Source: Oceanospirillaceae bacterium (lineage in GTDB: Bacteria; Pseudomonadota; Gammaproteobacteria; Pseudomonadales; Balneatricaceae). From it: DNA of 30,453 nt. The DNA lies in assembly GCA_003523085.1 (NCBI GenBank), contig DPHD01000002.1, forward strand, positions 3,948 to 34,400. The letters are read 5' to 3'. This document shows, one piece after another, positions 23,195 through 30,453 of this stretch. The position numbers were made by a program, and so were the translations under genes. Each line of letters opens with the position of its first letter. Position 1 is the stretch's first letter. Under the pieces are notes generated by a model. It saw nothing but the letters and a program-made list of their open reading frames with translations, searched no databases and was not told the origin of the DNA.

Positions 23195-24352
23195 TTATAC
23201 GTCTAGGGAGCGAGCGATGAGTTCTTTCATGATCTCATTGGTGCCGCCATATATTTTTTGTACCCGAGCATCGGCAAACAATCGAGTAATGGGATATTCC
23301 ATCATGTAGCCGTAACCGCCGTGTAACTGCACACATTCATCCAGCACTTCGTTCTGTACTTGTGAGCCCCAGTACTTGGCCATTGACGCCGTTGCTGGGT
23401 CAATGGAGCCGTCAATGAGTTTGGCAATACAATCGTTGATGAAACTGCGCGTGACTTCCACTTTGGTTTTCATTTCAGCCAATTTAAAACGCGTATTTTG
23501 GAACGCCATTATTGGCTGACCAAAGGCCTTGCGTTGACGTACATATTCAATAGTTTGTTGTAAACCACAGTCCATGGCACCTAACGCCGTAATGCCAATC
23601 ATGGATCGCTCCCACACCAACTGATTCATCAGCTGGTAAAACCCTTGCCCCTCAATCCCACCTAACAAATTATCTGCCGGCACCCGCACGTCTTCAAAAA
23701 ACAATTCCGAGGTATCGTTACCTTTCATACCTAATTTTTTTAGGTTGCGGCCACGCTGGAAACCTTGGGCCTGATCGGTTTCTACAAAAATGAGCGAGGT
23801 ACCTTTTGAGCCCGCCGCTAAATCGGTTTTTACTACCACACAAATCAGCTCGGCGGTTTGGCCATTGGTAATAAAGGTTTTAGAGCCATTAATGACATAA
23901 CTATCACCATCGCGTTTAGCGGTAGAGGCGACGGCCTTAAGGTCGGAACCACAGCCGGGCTCGGTCATGGCAATGGCAGACACCAACTCTCCAGACACTA
24001 ATTTAGGCAACCAGCGACGTTTTTGATCTTCAGTACCGTAAGTCACCAGATAATGCATGACAATGGATTGAATACCGTAGCCCCAATTAATGTCGGCCAA
24101 ATAGGCTTGGGTATAGATGGTGATGGCTTCAAAGGAAAGGTCGGCGCCAGCACCACCATAGGCCTCGGGTACCGACGCACCCATAATGCCCGCCTCACCC
24201 GCTTGGTGCCAAAAGTCTCTATCGACCACACCTTGCTCACACCATTTTTCAATATTGGGTGCCATGGACTGTTCCATAAAGCGCTGTACACCATCGGCAT
24301 AAAGCCTATGTTCGGTGGTGACCCATGCTGCCGTATCAGTAAACAAAGCCAT
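23195..24352 (-). CDS. Acyl-CoA dehydrogenase, long-chain/isovaleryl-type active site
   Basis: A 385-residue flavoenzyme that makes trans-2-enoyl-CoA from acyl-CoA, passing electrons to ETF. AMTEPGCGSD (129-138), INGSKTFITNG, VRQRKAFGQPI and LHGGYGYMMEYPITRLFADA are family blocks. In the medium-chain type the catalytic Glu is in YEGT. Here that motif is YGGTNEIMKELIAR, with Gly369 in its place. A Glu instead sits at 248 in LVWERS, matching the helix-G Glu of mammalian long-chain and isovaleryl enzymes, which accept branched acyl chains. It lies between the SrkA-like kinase gene (15 bases) and the racemase gene (8 bases). Substrate is inferred. Confidence 0.92.
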   Translation of the reverse strand: MALFTDTAAWVTTEHRLYADGVQRFMEQSMAPNIEKWCEQGVVDRDFWHQAGEAGIMGASVPEAYGGAGADLSFEAITIYTQAYLADINWGYGIQSIVMHYLVTYGTEDQKRRWLPKLVSGELVSAIAMTEPGCGSDLKAVASTAKRDGDSYVINGSKTFITNGQTAELICVVVKTDLAAGSKGTSLIFVETDQAQGFQRGRNLKKLGMKGNDTSELFFEDVRVPADNLLGGIEGQGFYQLMNQLVWERSMIGITALGAMDCGLQQTIEYVRQRKAFGQPIMAFQNTRFKLAEMKTKVEVTRSFINDCIAKLIDGSIDPATASMAKYWGSQVQNEVLDECVQLHGGYGYMMEYPITRLFADARVQKIYGGTNEIMKELIARSLDV

Positions 24353-24367
24353 TGGCTTAACTCCTTA

Positions 24368-25357
24368 TTAAATCAGTTCTAAAGTAGGTTCATTCAGAGC
24401 AAAAAGCTGTTCTCGCAATTCCAGTATGTGTTCACCCCAATAACGCACCGTGTTAAACCAAGGAAAGCTATGGGGGAACGCCGGATCTTCCCAACGACGC
24501 GCTAACCATGCCGCGTAATACATCATACGTAGGGTTCTTAAGGGTTCCATTAAGGCTAATTCTTGGGGCTTAAAGTCATAAAATTCGTTATAGCCTTCCA
24601 CGATTTCAGACAGCTGCACCCGTTGCCGATCTCGCTCACCAGACAATAACATCCAAATATCTTGCACCGCAGGGGCCATACGTGAGTCGTCAAAGTCTAC
24701 AAAATGAGGCGCATCATCACGCCACAATAGGTTGCCGCCATGGCAATCACCATGTACTCGAATGTAGTTAACGCCCTGCGTTGCTGCAAAGGCTGCATCA
24801 ATACGTTGCAACAGATCAGCCGTTAAGCTGTCATAAGCTGTTTTTAACTCAGGCGGAATAAAGTGCTGGCTGATCAATGCCACACTATCATGACCAAAGG
24901 TCACTGCATCGATTGCTGGGCGATGCTGGTAGTCTTTAATGGCCCCCACGGCGTGAATACGGCCTAATAGGCGCCCCATGGTGTACAAGTTGTCTAAGTC
25001 ATCTAATTCGGGGCCATGGCCACCCTTGCGTTCGAACAAGGCGAACTTAAACGAATCGTAAGTCGACAGGCTACTGCCTTGTTGGTTGACCATGGGCGGC
25101 ACGACGGGCAGTTCGTATTCCTCAAGGGCAATACTAAACTCATGTTCTTCTAGTATTTGCGCTTCGCTCCACCGGTTTGGCCGGTAAAATTTAGCGATCA
25201 CAGGCGTGGGCTGATCTTCTAATCCCACTTGATAGACCCTATTTTCGTAGCTGTTAAGCGCCAAAATACGGCCATCACACAGATAACCTTGGCTCTCTAC
25301 GGCGTCCATAATAAAGCTCGGCGTGAGTACAGCAAAAGGGTGAGTTTCTATAGTCAT
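24368..25357 (-). CDS. srkA: SrkA-like stress response serine/threonine kinase
   Basis: A 329-residue cytoplasmic kinase of the YihE/SrkA type, which has an aminoglycoside-phosphotransferase-like fold and counters stress-induced death in E. coli. SYENRVYQVG and VIAKFYRPNRWS (with the ATP-binding Lys) are in the N-lobe. The catalytic loop is VHGDCHGGNLLWRD and the metal-binding loop is FVDFDDSRMAPAVQDIWML. Length equals E. coli SrkA (about 328). It is the first gene of a unit with an acyl-CoA dehydrogenase and a racemase, an unexpected partnership. A TATAAT (25388-25393) lies upstream on the minus strand. Confidence 0.9.
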   Translation of the reverse strand: MTIETHPFAVLTPSFIMDAVESQGYLCDGRILALNSYENRVYQVGLEDQPTPVIAKFYRPNRWSEAQILEEHEFSIALEEYELPVVPPMVNQQGSSLSTYDSFKFALFERKGGHGPELDDLDNLYTMGRLLGRIHAVGAIKDYQHRPAIDAVTFGHDSVALISQHFIPPELKTAYDSLTADLLQRIDAAFAATQGVNYIRVHGDCHGGNLLWRDDAPHFVDFDDSRMAPAVQDIWMLLSGERDRQRVQLSEIVEGYNEFYDFKPQELALMEPLRTLRMMYYAAWLARRWEDPAFPHSFPWFNTVRYWGEHILELREQLFALNEPTLELI

Positions 25358-25370
25358 AATTACAGTATAG

Positions 25371-25438
25371 GGTGGTCAGGTGACGCTATTATATATGAAG
25401 ACCCATGAGTCATCTTGTAACTCGTTAGGCAGACCACC
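25371..25438. repeat. Widely spaced 7-base inverted repeat in the srkA/thiolase gap
   Basis: GGTGGTC (25371-25377) and GACCACC (25432-25438) are exact reverse complements 54 bases apart, flanking the srkA -10 box and lying just before the thiolase -35. Could be two half-sites for one regulator or coincidence. Confidence 0.3.
25388..25393 (-). promoter_or_regulatory. Consensus -10 box for srkA
   Basis: A perfect TATAAT on the minus strand, giving a start near 25381 and a leader of about 24 bases. No good -35 is seen at the usual distance, which may indicate dependence on an activator. Confidence 0.4.
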
Positions 25439-25446
25439 GTAGCAAC

Positions 25447-25474
25447 TTGACAAACCCCCATGCAAGACTACACA
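25447..25474 (+). promoter_or_regulatory. Possible thiolase operon promoter
   Basis: A perfect TTGACA (25447-25452) is followed after 16 bases by a poor -10 (TACACA). A start near 25481 would place the inverted repeat 25488-25501 in the early leader. Confidence 0.35.
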
Positions 25475-25487
25475 TTGAGTTCACAAC

Positions 25488-25501
25488 AGTTTGAATAAAC
25501 T
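25488..25501. repeat. 14-base inverted repeat before the thiolase ribosome-binding site
   Basis: AGTTT-GAAT-AAACT, arms of 5 with a 4-base centre, ends directly against AGGA. It may be an operator in a fatty-acid operon; it does not match the GAAAC-N4-GTTTC form I recall for PsrA, since its half-sites are inverted. Confidence 0.35.
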
Positions 25502-25512
25502 AGGAAATGACT

Positions 25513-26721
25513 ATGCCTCTGGCCTACATATACGATGCAATACGCACCCCTCGCTCCCGCGGTAAAGCCGGTGTTGGCAGCTTATACGGCGTTAAACCCA
25601 TCAATTTGTTGGCGGGCTTACTGGGTGACCTACAACAACGCCACGACTTAGACACGGCACAAGTCGACGACGTATTAATGGGTTGCGTCACCCCCGTAGG
25701 CGAACAGGGTTCTAACATTGCCAAGAGTGCAGTGATTCACGCTGGCTGGAGCCAATCCGTACCAGGTTTTCAACTCGATCGCTTTTGCGCATCGGGGCTG
25801 GAAGCAGTCAATACCGCTGCCGCCAAGGTGGCCAGTGGTATGGAACAGCTGATTGTTGCAGGCGGTGTGGAAAGCATGAGCCGCGTCCCCATGGGCAGTA
25901 ATGGAGGCCCATTCCTCGCCGACCCAGAATACATTGCCAACAACCTCTCTGTACCCCAAGGTATCGGTGCCGACTTAATTGCCAGCTTAGAGGGATACAG
26001 CCGCGATCAACTTGACCAGTTTGCCTTACAAAGCCAACAACGGGCCGCCCACGCACGGGATTCTGGCTGGTTTGATGGTTCGGTAATGGCCGTTAAAGAC
26101 GCCACCGACAACACCATATTAGAGCGCGACGACTTTATTAAACCTACCACAACACTGGCAGACCTTGGCGGTCTCAAACCGGCTTTTGGCCCCCTTGGTG
26201 ATTACGGCTTTGATGACATGGCGTTGCGCAAATACCCACAGTTGGAAAAAATCAGTCACCGCCACACGGCGGGCAATTCTTCTGGTGTGGTAGATGGTGC
26301 CAGCGCCGTGTTGATTGGCAACCAAACCATTGGCCAGCAACTGGGCATCGCCCCTCGCGCACGTATTACCGCAACAGCCGTAGTCGCCAACGATCCAGTG
26401 ATCATGCTCACGGGCCCAGGACCTGCCGCCAAAAAGTGTTTAACCAAGGCAGGTCTTAATGTCACCGACATAGATCTATGGGAAATCAACGAAGCTTTTG
26501 CCAGTGTGGCCTTACGTTTTATGCAAGATTTGGGCATCAATGACTCGATCACCAACGTTAACGGCGGCGCCATTGCCATGGGTCACCCCCTTGGAGCCAC
26601 AGGCGGCTGCCTAGTATCCATGATGCTAGACGAACTTGAACGTCGAGACGCCAAGCGTGGCCTCATTGCCCTTTGTGTCGGTGGCGGCATGGGTATAGCC
26701 ACCATTGTAGAGAGAGATTAA
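25513..26721 (+). CDS. Acetyl-CoA C-acyltransferase (thiolase)
   Basis: Thiolase cleaves 3-ketoacyl-CoA to acetyl-CoA (or propionyl-CoA when the 2-position is methylated) and a shortened acyl-CoA. I start it at the second ATG (25513) because AGGA lies 7 bases before it but only 1 base before the ATG at 25507. The resulting 402-residue protein starts MPLAYIYDAIRTPR. The acylation Cys is Cys92 in DRFCASGLEA, the His is in GHPLGATGG, and the second Cys is in LCVGGGMGIA. NGGAIAMGHP is the standard block. It is 4 bases upstream of the multifunctional enzyme, in thiolase-first order. Degradative rather than biosynthetic use is inferred from context. Confidence 0.93.
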   Translation: MPLAYIYDAIRTPRSRGKAGVGSLYGVKPINLLAGLLGDLQQRHDLDTAQVDDVLMGCVTPVGEQGSNIAKSAVIHAGWSQSVPGFQLDRFCASGLEAVNTAAAKVASGMEQLIVAGGVESMSRVPMGSNGGPFLADPEYIANNLSVPQGIGADLIASLEGYSRDQLDQFALQSQQRAAHARDSGWFDGSVMAVKDATDNTILERDDFIKPTTTLADLGGLKPAFGPLGDYGFDDMALRKYPQLEKISHRHTAGNSSGVVDGASAVLIGNQTIGQQLGIAPRARITATAVVANDPVIMLTGPGPAAKKCLTKAGLNVTDIDLWEINEAFASVALRFMQDLGINDSITNVNGGAIAMGHPLGATGGCLVSMMLDELERRDAKRGLIALCVGGGMGIATIVERD

Positions 26722-26725
26722 TCCC

Positions 26726-28876
26726 ATGAGCACACAAACTTTTGATTACCAACAAGACTCCCATGGCATCGTTACTATTACCATGGACATGGAAGGCCCA
26801 GTAAACTGCATGAACCAATCGTTTATGCCACTGTTAGCCGAGGCCGTGGATCGCTTGCAACAGCAAGCCGGCCTTACAGGCGTCATTATCGCCTCGGCTA
26901 AAAACACTTTTTTTGCCGGTGGTGACCTCAACTGGCTCAGGTCTGTAGAGCCACATCAGGCGCCGGATCTATTGCAGCAAGTAGAAGCCATGAAAGCCGA
27001 CTTTAGGCGCCTAGAAAAGCTGCCCGTGCCCGTGGTCGCAGCCATTAATGGCAGTGCGCTGGGGGGTGGATTTGAAATTTGTTTAGCCTGTAATTATCGT
27101 ATTGCTTGGCAACACAAAAGTGTCAAACTGGGTTTGCCCGAAGCCTCATTGGGACTGCTGCCGGGCGGCGGTGGCACCGTACGTATGACCCACCTGCTTG
27201 GTTTAGAAGCCACCCTTCCATTGCTCACCAAAGGCCAACAACTGACGCCAGACAAAGCCCTAAAGTCAGGACTAATCCATGCCTGTGTGACGCAGCAAGA
27301 CGAACTACTCGACACGGCTAAGCAATGGTTATTAGATCACCTGGGCGATGCACAAGCGCCGTTACAACCCTGGGATACAAAAGGTCATAAAATCCCGGGT
27401 GGCAACGCCAGCAACCCCAAAATGGCTGCTAAAATTGCCGTGGCAGCGGCTCAGATTCAGCAAAAGACCCGTGGTCTGTTACCTGCCCCCGTGGTCATTC
27501 TAGATGTCATGGTGGAAGCGGCTCGGTTAGATTTTGATACCGCTCAAACGACAGAAAGCCGAAAATTTGTTGAGTTGGTGGTTAGCGACGAAGCCAAAAA
27601 CATTATCACTGCCATGTTTTTCAATATGAATCAGGTTAAAAATGGCTACCAGCGGCCTAAACACGTGCCTCACAATCACATAAAGCGCTTAGGCATTATT
27701 GGGGCTGGCATGATGGGTCAGGGTATTGCTTACTCTGCGGCTTTGGTTGGCATTCAAGTCGACCTTAAAGACGAGCAACTCTGTGCTGCCGAGCGAGGCA
27801 AAACCTACAGTCAAAAATTACTGCAGAAAAAAGTAGACCAAGGCCGTCTGGACGCCAGTGCAATGCAACACATTTTGGACGCTATCAAACCTACAGATAA
27901 AGCTGCAGACCTAGACGGTTGTGACCTTATTATTGAGGCGGTATTCGAAGATCAGGCGCTTAAAGGCCAAGTCTTACAACAACACGAGCCATTACTCGCA
28001 GAAGGCGGCTTTTGGGGCACCAACACCTCGACCTTACCCGTGAGTCTATTGGCCCAGGAGGCCACTGACAAATCCAGCTTTATCGGTTTACACTTTTTCT
28101 CTCCGGTAGATAAAATGCCCCTTTTAGAGATTATATGCGGCGCCGAAACCGACCAAATCAGCTTAGCTAAAGCCTTTGATTTTGCAAAACAAATCAACAA
28201 GTTACCAATCGTGGTCAATGATGCTTTGGGGTTTTACACCTCCAGAACCATTGGCACAAAAATGGACGAAGCTTTGCAATTAGTGGCAGAAGGTAATGAC
28301 CCCGTACTGGTGGACAACTTAGGCAAAGCCCTAGGTTTTCCAGTGGGCATGTTAACTTTGCTGGACCAATTAAAGCTGGGTTTACCTTTATTAATAAATG
28401 ATACGCAAGTTAACATGGGGCTTAAAGACCCTGCCCTCCATAGCACACCAGACGGCATGGCAATGCTGCGCCAGATGGTTGACCAACACAACCGCCAAGG
28501 CCGTATCAATGATCAAGGTTTTTACACCTATAAAGACGGCGAGAAAACCATTTGGAGTGGTTTACAACAGTGGTTAAATCCCAACCTAAGCCTGCCACAC
28601 CAAGACATCAAAGACCGTATGTTATTTAGACCAATCATAGAAACCCTGCGTTGTTTAGAAGAAAATGTACTCACCAACGTGGCCGATGCTAACGTGGCTT
28701 CCATTCTAGGCATAGGTGCCCCCTTGTGGACCGGAGGTTATGCCCAATTTGTTAATACCTACGGCCTAAGCAAGTTCATAAACCGCTGTGATGAACTGGC
28801 CCAAGCCTACGGTCCACGCTTCAAGGCACCAAAAATAGCCTATGACTACCTAGCGCAAGGTAAAAGTTTTACTTAA
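26726..28876 (+). CDS. Enoyl-CoA hydratase/3-hydroxyacyl-CoA dehydrogenase (FadB/FadJ-type)
   Basis: A 716-residue fusion carrying two steps of beta-oxidation. The N-terminal crotonase domain (1-190) has oxyanion loop SALGGGFE and catalytic Glu117 and Glu139 (LGLPEASLGLLPG), both conserved. The dehydrogenase domain begins near 322 with the NAD loop GAGMMGQG (326-333) and has catalytic His456 in GLHFFSP. A C-terminal domain pair follows, with GFPVGMLTLLDQLKLG and GIGAPLWTGG. Length fits FadB/FadJ. It follows the thiolase by 4 bases. It differs enough from E. coli FadB that I leave the symbol blank. Confidence 0.94.
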   Translation: MSTQTFDYQQDSHGIVTITMDMEGPVNCMNQSFMPLLAEAVDRLQQQAGLTGVIIASAKNTFFAGGDLNWLRSVEPHQAPDLLQQVEAMKADFRRLEKLPVPVVAAINGSALGGGFEICLACNYRIAWQHKSVKLGLPEASLGLLPGGGGTVRMTHLLGLEATLPLLTKGQQLTPDKALKSGLIHACVTQQDELLDTAKQWLLDHLGDAQAPLQPWDTKGHKIPGGNASNPKMAAKIAVAAAQIQQKTRGLLPAPVVILDVMVEAARLDFDTAQTTESRKFVELVVSDEAKNIITAMFFNMNQVKNGYQRPKHVPHNHIKRLGIIGAGMMGQGIAYSAALVGIQVDLKDEQLCAAERGKTYSQKLLQKKVDQGRLDASAMQHILDAIKPTDKAADLDGCDLIIEAVFEDQALKGQVLQQHEPLLAEGGFWGTNTSTLPVSLLAQEATDKSSFIGLHFFSPVDKMPLLEIICGAETDQISLAKAFDFAKQINKLPIVVNDALGFYTSRTIGTKMDEALQLVAEGNDPVLVDNLGKALGFPVGMLTLLDQLKLGLPLLINDTQVNMGLKDPALHSTPDGMAMLRQMVDQHNRQGRINDQGFYTYKDGEKTIWSGLQQWLNPNLSLPHQDIKDRMLFRPIIETLRCLEENVLTNVADANVASILGIGAPLWTGGYAQFVNTYGLSKFINRCDELAQAYGPRFKAPKIAYDYLAQGKSFT

Positions 28877-28896
28877 AGCCCTTTGCACACTGCCTT

Positions 28897-28915
28897 AGGC
28901 CATATAAAATGGCCT
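28897..28915 (+). repeat. Hairpin 1 downstream of the multifunctional beta-oxidation gene
   Basis: AGGCCAT and ATGGCCT form a perfect 7-bp stem around a 5-base loop (ATAAA). The following bases are TCTC, not a T-run, so it is at best a weak factor-independent terminator; it may instead protect the mRNA 3' end. Confidence 0.5.
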
Positions 28916-28923
28916 TCTCAATG

Positions 28924-28937
28924 CTGCGTTAGCGCAG
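28924..28937 (+). repeat. Hairpin 2 before the metallo-hydrolase start
   Basis: CTGCG-TTAG-CGCAG, a perfect 5-bp stem with a 4-base loop, ending 7 bases before the ATG at 28945. It occupies the position where a ribosome-binding site would be expected, and none is visible. Confidence 0.45.
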
Positions 28938-28944
28938 TTAGACC

Positions 28945-29991
28945 ATGGATGACAAAATGACCGGTAATGCCCTGCAATTCCCTATAAGCGAAGCCCCAGC
29001 AATGGGTGAACCATTGGCTGTGGCCGATGGAGTATATTGGCTGCGTATGCCTCTACCGTTTTCGTTAAACCACATAAACTTGTGGCTATTAGAAGACCAA
29101 CTCGGCTGGACCATTGTTGATACCGGCATCAACACCAACGCCTGCAAACAGCTTTGGCAGCAAGTCTTTGACCAGCATTTAAAAGGCAAACCTGTCACGC
29201 AACTTATTGTTACTCACTTGCACCCAGATCATGTGGGTCTTGCGGGTTGGTTATGCGAACGCTGGAATCTCACCTTACAAATGTCTCGCACCGATTATAT
29301 GACCTGTAGGGTGTTGATGAGCGATACGGGCAAACAAGCACCTCAAGCCGCTATCGACTTTTACTGCCGCGCCGGTGTCAGCGAGCAACAGCTGGAAACC
29401 TATAAAAGCAAATTTGGTGGTTATGGCAAAGGCATTTATGCCATGCCCGATCACTACTTACGTTTACAGGACAAGGATACCGTCACCATGGCTGGTGCCG
29501 AGTGGCAAATTATAGTGGGTCGTGGCCATGCGCCAGAACATGTATGTTTGTACTGCCCTAGCCTCAACCTATTTATTGCCGGTGATCAGTTGTTGCCTAC
29601 CATTTCGTCAAACATTAGTGTGTGGCCTACAGAACCAGACTCCGACCCGCTTAACGAATGGCTAGAATCCTGTGCCATGTTGCAACAGAAATTACCTGCA
29701 GACGTGATGGTGCTTCCATCCCACGGGCAAGTGTTTTTTGGTGCCCATCAACGTTTACAGCGGCTCATTGATGGCCATAAAAAATCCCTCGTTAAGCTGA
29801 TTGACGCCTGCGCTCAACCACAGCGCAACGTGGATTTATTCAGTCAATTATTTCGTCGAGAAATAAACGACGATGTATTAACCTTAGCCGTAGGCGAAAC
29901 CCAAGCCCACATAAATTACCTTGTTAGACAAAACAAAATACAAAGCCACACTGCCGATTTACAAGGTGCTGTTTGGTATCAAACCATTTAA
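28945..29991 (+). CDS. Metallo-beta-lactamase-fold hydrolase
   Basis: A 348-residue MBL-fold enzyme. The metal site includes THLHPDHVGLAG (HxHxDH), GRGHAPEHV, the bridging Asp in FIAGDQLLP and the His in LPSHGQVFF. The C-terminal 60 residues (NVDLFSQLFRREINDDVLTL) look like the winged-helix tail of LACTB2-type proteins. Substrate is unknown; being after thiolase and hydratase genes suggests a thioester or acyl substrate, which is inference. The start may instead be the ATG at 28957, which has GGA 6 to 7 bases ahead; none of the starts has a strong Shine-Dalgarno. Two hairpins lie just upstream. Confidence 0.85.
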   Translation: MDDKMTGNALQFPISEAPAMGEPLAVADGVYWLRMPLPFSLNHINLWLLEDQLGWTIVDTGINTNACKQLWQQVFDQHLKGKPVTQLIVTHLHPDHVGLAGWLCERWNLTLQMSRTDYMTCRVLMSDTGKQAPQAAIDFYCRAGVSEQQLETYKSKFGGYGKGIYAMPDHYLRLQDKDTVTMAGAEWQIIVGRGHAPEHVCLYCPSLNLFIAGDQLLPTISSNISVWPTEPDSDPLNEWLESCAMLQQKLPADVMVLPSHGQVFFGAHQRLQRLIDGHKKSLVKLIDACAQPQRNVDLFSQLFRREINDDVLTLAVGETQAHINYLVRQNKIQSHTADLQGAVWYQTI

Positions 29992-30006
29992 TTAAGACTT
30001 AAAATT

Positions 30007-30219
30007 ATGCATATTATTACCATTAACTTCGAACCCGTAGAACTGTTTAAAATCCTAAAATTCGAGTCCATTGTTGGCAGTGGTGGTGAAGCCAAAACTC
30101 GCATCGGCGAAGGTTTAGTTAAGGTCAACGGCGAAGTGGAAACCCGTAAGAGCCGTAAAATGGTGAGTGGCGATACTATCGAGTTCGAAAAGCGGCACTA
30201 CCAACTCGCCCTGGCCTAA
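30007..30219 (+). CDS. Small S4-domain RNA-binding protein, YbcJ type
   Basis: A 70-residue cytoplasmic protein made almost entirely of one S4 RNA-binding domain. FELVELF-like start MHIITINFEPVELFKIL is followed by GSGGEAKTRIGEGLVKVNGE and ETRKSRKMVSGDTIEF, typical of YbcJ/RlbA proteins. Its RNA partner is not known. It lies 15 bases after the hydrolase gene and 4 bases before the BenE-like gene, so it may be co-transcribed with both. Confidence 0.87.
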   Translation: MHIITINFEPVELFKILKFESIVGSGGEAKTRIGEGLVKVNGEVETRKSRKMVSGDTIEFEKRHYQLALA

Positions 30220-30223
30220 TTGA

Positions 30224-30453
30224 GTGGCCCTACAAAGGCTATTTAACCCGGCCCACATCAGTGCAGGTTTTATTGCACCCTTAGTCGGCTATACCAGTTC
30301 TGCAGCCATCATTTTTCAGGCAGCCCACAGTGTGGGCGCCACCGACGCACAAATCAGCAGCTGGTTTTGGGCCTTAGGCATTGGCATGGGGCTTTCGACC
30401 CTAGGCTTATCATGGTTTTATAAACAACCCATCCTTACCGCCTGGTCTACGCC
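30224..30453 (+). CDS. BenE-family benzoate/proton symporter, 5' part only
   Basis: An incomplete coding region running off the window, read from GTG at 30224. An in-frame TGA lies immediately before it and no ATG occurs until far inside. The 76 visible residues include NPAHISAGFIAPLVGYTSSA, then AIIFQAAHSVGATDAQISSW and LGIGMGLSTLGLSWFYKQP ending ILTAWSTP. These are strongly reminiscent of BenE, an inner-membrane 12-helix transporter for benzoate. The ATG at the start is lacking and no Shine-Dalgarno is clear. BenE-family members also occur without benzoate genes, so the substrate is uncertain. Confidence 0.87.
   Translation, partial: MALQRLFNPAHISAGFIAPLVGYTSSAAIIFQAAHSVGATDAQISSWFWALGIGMGLSTLGLSWFYKQPILTAWST

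Noticed and set aside
25364..25369. Minus-strand TATACT as the srkA -10
   Set aside because: It would start transcription at the ATG itself; the perfect TATAAT at 25388-25393 leaves a normal leader.
25507..25512. First ATG as thiolase start
   Set aside because: AGGA would be only one base before it; the ATG at 25513 has a 7-base spacing and fits the family N-terminus.
1..30453. tRNA, rRNA, CRISPR, insertion sequence or prophage
   Set aside because: I saw no cloverleaf, no regularly spaced repeat set, no transposase or integrase reading frame and no target duplications; all gaps are under about 210 bases.

Overview
This 30.5 kb window looks like chromosomal DNA of a gammaproteobacterium, probably marine and close to the Oceanospirillales/Pseudomonadales. 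The reasons are the lexA-sulA pair, the smrB/prmB/aroC neighbourhood, the rhlB-gpsA-DUF4389-sixA gene train, ttcA, yaiL and a Prc/Tsp protease, with moderate GC. Genes are dense, no gap exceeds about 210 bases, and I saw no tRNA, rRNA, insertion sequence, CRISPR array or integration site. Species-level assignment is inference only.

Layout. Bases 1-2669 (minus strand) hold recQ, the DUF2058 gene yaiL and the 5' part of ttcA. Bases 2848-4165 (plus) hold the least familiar DNA here: a lipoprotein with a matrixin/metzincin-type zinc site, followed one base later by a secreted HEAT-like protein. A YecA/UPF0149 gene follows. Bases 4845-9068 (minus) run prmB, aroC, then tupA, tupB and tupC for tungstate uptake. 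smrB and folE (plus) lie at 9183-10421. Bases 10439-17187 (minus) read dinG, rhlB, gpsA, a DUF4389 membrane protein, sixA, a DUF4892 secreted protein and a patatin-like hydrolase. lexA-sulA (plus, 17393-18496) lies behind two tandem LexA boxes. A minus-strand M18 aminopeptidase and a plus-strand Prc protease come next.

Bases 22029-29991 form a two-sided fatty-acid oxidation island around a 149-bp divergent promoter region. Leftwards run a SrkA-like kinase, an acyl-CoA dehydrogenase and an alpha-methylacyl-CoA racemase. Rightwards run a thiolase, a FadB/FadJ-type multifunctional enzyme, a metallo-beta-lactamase-fold hydrolase and a small S4-domain protein. The racemase keeps all three catalytic residues I could align. 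The dehydrogenase has its catalytic glutamate in the long-chain/isovaleryl-type position. Together they suggest oxidation of 2-methyl-branched acyl-CoAs, such as those from isoprenoid hydrocarbons. The window ends inside a BenE-family transporter gene.

The best candidate for something undescribed is the metzincin lipoprotein plus HEAT-like pair. The best candidate for a coherent pathway is the branched-chain acyl-CoA island.
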